Part shown: positions 61,492-64,000 of the stretch, one piece after another | Position numbering within the stretch: position 1 is the stretch's first letter | How the letters are laid out: the number at the start of each line of letters is the position of its first letter | Origin: Corticium candelabrum | Taxonomy: Eukaryota > Porifera > Homoscleromorpha > Homosclerophorida > Plakinidae | DNA: 64,000 nucleotides | Assembly (NCBI RefSeq): GCF_963422355.1 | Contig: NC_085096.1 | Coordinates: 6,472,717 to 6,536,716 of the forward strand | Direction: 5' to 3' | The notes under the pieces: generated by a model | What the model saw: the letters and a program-made list of their open reading frames with translations, nothing else | The model's database searches: none | Told to the model about the DNA's origin: nothing | Program-made: the position numbers and the translations under genes

Positions 61492-63024
61492 CAGTACTGG
61501 ACAAAAGTTTTGAGCCACCCTTCAACAATCCTTTTCTTTGGCCTTAAAATCATTTACTTATGAGTAAAGTAGACAATACCACTATCAATAGAGTCAAAAA
61601 CACAAAACTGTATCATTTCAGTGTGTTTAATAGAACAGATTACGCCTAATAATTAGTATGGCCACCATGAGCTGCAATAACTGCACGTACACGCCTAGGC
61701 ATAGACGCAACCAATTTCTTGGTTACACTTCTGTCAAGATTGTTCCAAGTATCAAAGATGGATGCATGGAGCTCTGTCTTGTTCTTGCAAGGGTGCTGCT
61801 CTAAATTTCTCTTTATAACATCCCAAACGTGTTCAATTGGGTTGAGGTCAGCACTTTGAGGTGGCCATGGGTCCATTAGAGGGATGTCGTGCTCAGCAAA
61901 CCAGGCCTTGGTTGCCCTAGCAGTGTGGCAGGTTGCTCCATCTTGCTGGAACACATAATGTTCACCACACAACCTCCTCCCATCTTCTTCTAAAGTGTCA
62001 GAAATAAGTTCCACATATTTTTGAGAATTTAATCTGTCATTAACAACTTTGAGGCTTCCCACTCCCGTCGACGCCATGCAGCCCCAAACCTGGATTTTGG
62101 CCCCTCCAAACTTTACAGTTGAATTGATACAGTCTGGATGATATCGCTCACCTTTCCTCCTTCGTACCCAAACTCTTCGACTTGGAACGAGCTCAAAAAT
62201 GGACTCATCAGACCACAACACTTTTGCCCATTGCTCGTGAGTCCAGTCTTTCCTTGCCATGCACCACTCTAGTCTCTTTTTCTTGTGCACTTTTGACAGA
62301 AGAGGCTTTTTTGCTGCCACACATCCTCTCAGCCCAGCTGCGTTGAGTCTTCTTCTAACTGTTCGTCTGGAAACATCGACTCCAGTCGCGTCTTGCAGGT
62401 CTCGTTTCAAAATTCCTGACGTAGCCCTTCGATCTGAAAGAGACATGCGGTAAATGAGGAAATCTTGTCGCCGATTTGTAGCACGAGGACGCCCTGTTCT
62501 TGGTCTGTCTGCCACACAGTCCGTTTCTCTCTGTTTCTTCAAGATTTCTTGAACAGCCCTACGGCTGATTCTCAGCTTCTTTGCAATTTCACGGCCACTA
62601 TAGCCCTCGTTGTCAAGCGTCACCACTGATGCTCGAACCTCAATCGAAAGATTTCGCCGTTTTGCCATTGCTGAAGTGAGCTGTTCATACGACAAGATCC
62701 CGTATGCGGCCTCGTGTGTCCCACTACAATTCAGCGTTTAGTGCGCACGAATATTCGAAGCAACAATCAAACTGCACATATCGTAAACTCCCTAGCAACC
62801 GAAACATGGTGTCCTCGTGCATAGCAACCGATAGACTTCAGCAGATGTGACAGGATGAAAGCGCTTGTTTTAGTGTTTCTGAAAGCTTTCATGACATCAA
62901 GCGGTTAGCTAAACATTGCCAACTGTTATAGGCAGTCTTATTATGCCAGAAAGTGTTCTTTGCGTGGAATACACACGAAAATAGACTAATTTGCAGGGTG
63001 GCTCAAAACTTTTGTCCAGTACTG
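61492..63024 (-). mobile_element. Tc1-2, complete Tc1-like transposon
   Basis: Perfect 30-bp inverted repeats (61492-61521, 62995-63024) begin CAGTACTGGACAAAAGTTTT and are flanked by TA on both sides. The element is 1533 bp and contains a single intact transposase. This is a textbook autonomous Tc1 structure. Confidence 0.97.
61646..62668 (-). CDS. Tc1-type transposase (Tc1-2), intact
   Basis: The likely start is the second Met (MAKRRNLSIEVRASVV); nine residues lie upstream. Two helix-turn-helix units (VVTLDNEGYSGREIAKKLRI and the TSGILKRDLQ region) are joined by a basic DRPRTGRPRATN linker. Numbered from the upstream Met, the triad is D163 (WSDESIF), D252 (QQDGATCHTA) and E288 (NPIEHVWD), 35 residues apart, hence DD35E rather than the usual DD34E. 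The tail is RRVRAVIAAHGGHTNY. The length (about 340 aa) is normal. It is distinct from Tc1-1. Confidence 0.95.
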   Translation of the reverse strand: MAKRRNLSIEVRASVVTLDNEGYSGREIAKKLRISRRAVQEILKKQRETDCVADRPRTGRPRATNRRQDFLIYRMSLSDRRATSGILKRDLQDATGVDVSRRTVRRRLNAAGLRGCVAAKKPLLSKVHKKKRLEWCMARKDWTHEQWAKVLWSDESIFELVPSRRVWVRRRKGERYHPDCINSTVKFGGAKIQVWGCMASTGVGSLKVVNDRLNSQKYVELISDTLEEDGRRLCGEHYVFQQDGATCHTARATKAWFAEHDIPLMDPWPPQSADLNPIEHVWDVIKRNLEQHPCKNKTELHASIFDTWNNLDRSVTKKLVASMPRRVRAVIAAHGGHTNY

Positions 63025-64000
63025 TATATCCGGGTCTTTTAAAATATGGCTACTTTCGTTTGCTAGTACACGCATGTCGTATAGTTGACACCTTCGCTAC
63101 ATCTGTTCCTTACAACGGCAACAACGTCTTCTAAGTGACGACTTCCAAAGAGACTGTTAAAATAGCTGCAAGTTAAGACGCGACTTGTCATATGTAAGGG
63201 GAATCGATTATTGGTTGAGTTGATAACTTCACTTTACTTGTAGGCTTTGCTGCCTGGACGTTAAACTCGAAATACTCGCTGCTACTTTCTCGGCAACGGA
63301 ACACTCGTTTATATCTTCATTTGTTTTCAACAGGATATTAACTGACGATCGATAATCTAATCAGCCCGCTAGAAGAACCGGGTACTCAGCTAGTACTATG
63401 CAGCACTCGAGCCGATTGTCAGAAATATGTAGCGACATCTAGGTATTTTGCTTACATAAATTTCATTTTGTTATAATAGCAACAGTGGATAGTAGATGTC
63501 TTTGCTGTATTTGATGTGAATGATTTAGGCGAATCAAAATTTTGATATATACTGTACGATTGCGATTGTGGTTGTTTTACGGACAGAAAATACAGAGACT
63601 TAATGTATATAACCTGAGAGTTAGGAAATAATTGATGATTGCCGCTCTGGTAGCGATTGTTTGAAGTTGATGTCTTCTGTAACTGGAAGTTCCGGCTTCA
63701 CTTCGGAAATGCCCACAATTCCGGGCGATGCTTCGTCATCATCGTTTGGTTATATCAAGGAAATCATGTCATCATTGCTGTAGTCACAACTCCTTTTTCT
63801 TTATTTGCTGTCATTGTGGTCATACTCTGTGTCCGTAACAAAACGAAGTCGTTCCTTTCTCAAGATGAAACTGAACAAATGTGGCTATCTAATAAGAAGT
63901 TATAAAAGTTACAGAATGTTGAAGATTGGTTATTTCAGCGTGATCTCTTAGTGATTCATGAACAACTCTGTCAGTCACTGCAGTTATTGTTTCTTAACTG
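63025..64000. other. unassigned right end of the window
   Basis: No recognised element. An 82-codon frame at 63657-63905 (+) contains a hydrophobic run (VIIAVVTTPFSLFAVIVVIL) followed by basic residues that could be a membrane segment. It has no homology I recognise and its start is not convincing. Confidence 0.3.

Noticed and set aside
63657-63905. Small membrane protein
   Set aside because: One hydrophobic run only; no signal, no family recognised, and the start is arbitrary.
1-64000. CRISPR arrays, bacterial operons, rRNA or clear tRNA genes
   Set aside because: No regular spacer arrays, ribosome-binding sites or clover-leaf genes were seen; the only tRNA-like sequence is the SINE head pair.

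Overview
This is a window of animal (metazoan) nuclear DNA made almost entirely of transposable elements of many superfamilies, nested in one another. The evidence for a eukaryote is intron-containing genes with GT...AG borders, long CA, CTGT and GTAT microsatellites, a tRNA-derived SINE pair, and element families typical of invertebrate animals: Tc1, pogo/Tigger, hAT, PIF/Harbinger with MADF or Myb partner genes, piggyBac, Kolobok with a THAP gene, Merlin and Ty3/gypsy. The P2X7-type ballast domain, the intron-bearing integrases and the element mix fit a sponge, cnidarian or similar invertebrate. The sequence alone does not settle which. No ordinary host gene can be identified with confidence.

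Layout, left half. 1-1330: Tc1 transposase. 1558-2291: piggyBac N-terminal fragment. 2333-5487: an integrase gene in several exons, whose introns hold microsatellites and two tRNA-like SINEs. 5901-7864: complete pogo/Tigger element. 7952-12321: whole-looking Ty3/gypsy element with identical 109-bp LTRs, sitting inside an older solo LTR. 12380-21227: hAT-1, a broken hAT whose body was entered by a Kolobok-like element (13396-15539) and by an intact PIF/Harbinger (17341-20990). 21650-23875: piggyBac transposase in about ten exons. 24223-27656: relic of a second Ty3/gypsy element whose LTR was entered by hAT-2 (25410-27611).

Middle. 28084-28626: MITE. 28713-29540 and 36790-37445: two copies of a pogo/CENP-B relic. 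29615-30911: small hAT-like element carrying an OTU-protease fragment. 30921-45475: several copies of one long repeat (R), which includes a TPR-like exon and an IS630-type transposase end. One R copy is split by Tigger-2 (33284-35534) and another has a 6 x 85-bp tandem array. Two more integrase genes (39300-40980, 42750-43544) and a Merlin fragment (36536-36728) lie among them.

Right half. 47126-50497: second PIF/Harbinger, a diverged mirror-image relative of the first. 50940-53930: Ty3/gypsy relic split by pogo-3 (51091-53038). 53930-56588: third Harbinger family with a Myb-like partner. 58046-61071: complete hAT-3 with a three-exon intact transposase. 61492-63024: complete Tc1 with perfect 30-bp inverted repeats.

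The pieces do not form a host pathway. Each autonomous element is a unit of transposase, DNA-binding partner and terminal repeats. Six look potentially intact in coding capacity: the two Tc1 elements, Tigger-1, the gypsy element at 7952, Harbinger-1 and hAT-3. The most unusual unit is the Kolobok-like element, with TTAA target duplications and 119-bp inverted repeats. It carries a THAP gene and, convergent to it, a gene whose spliced reading recreates the zinc-binding ballast domain of P2X7 receptors.
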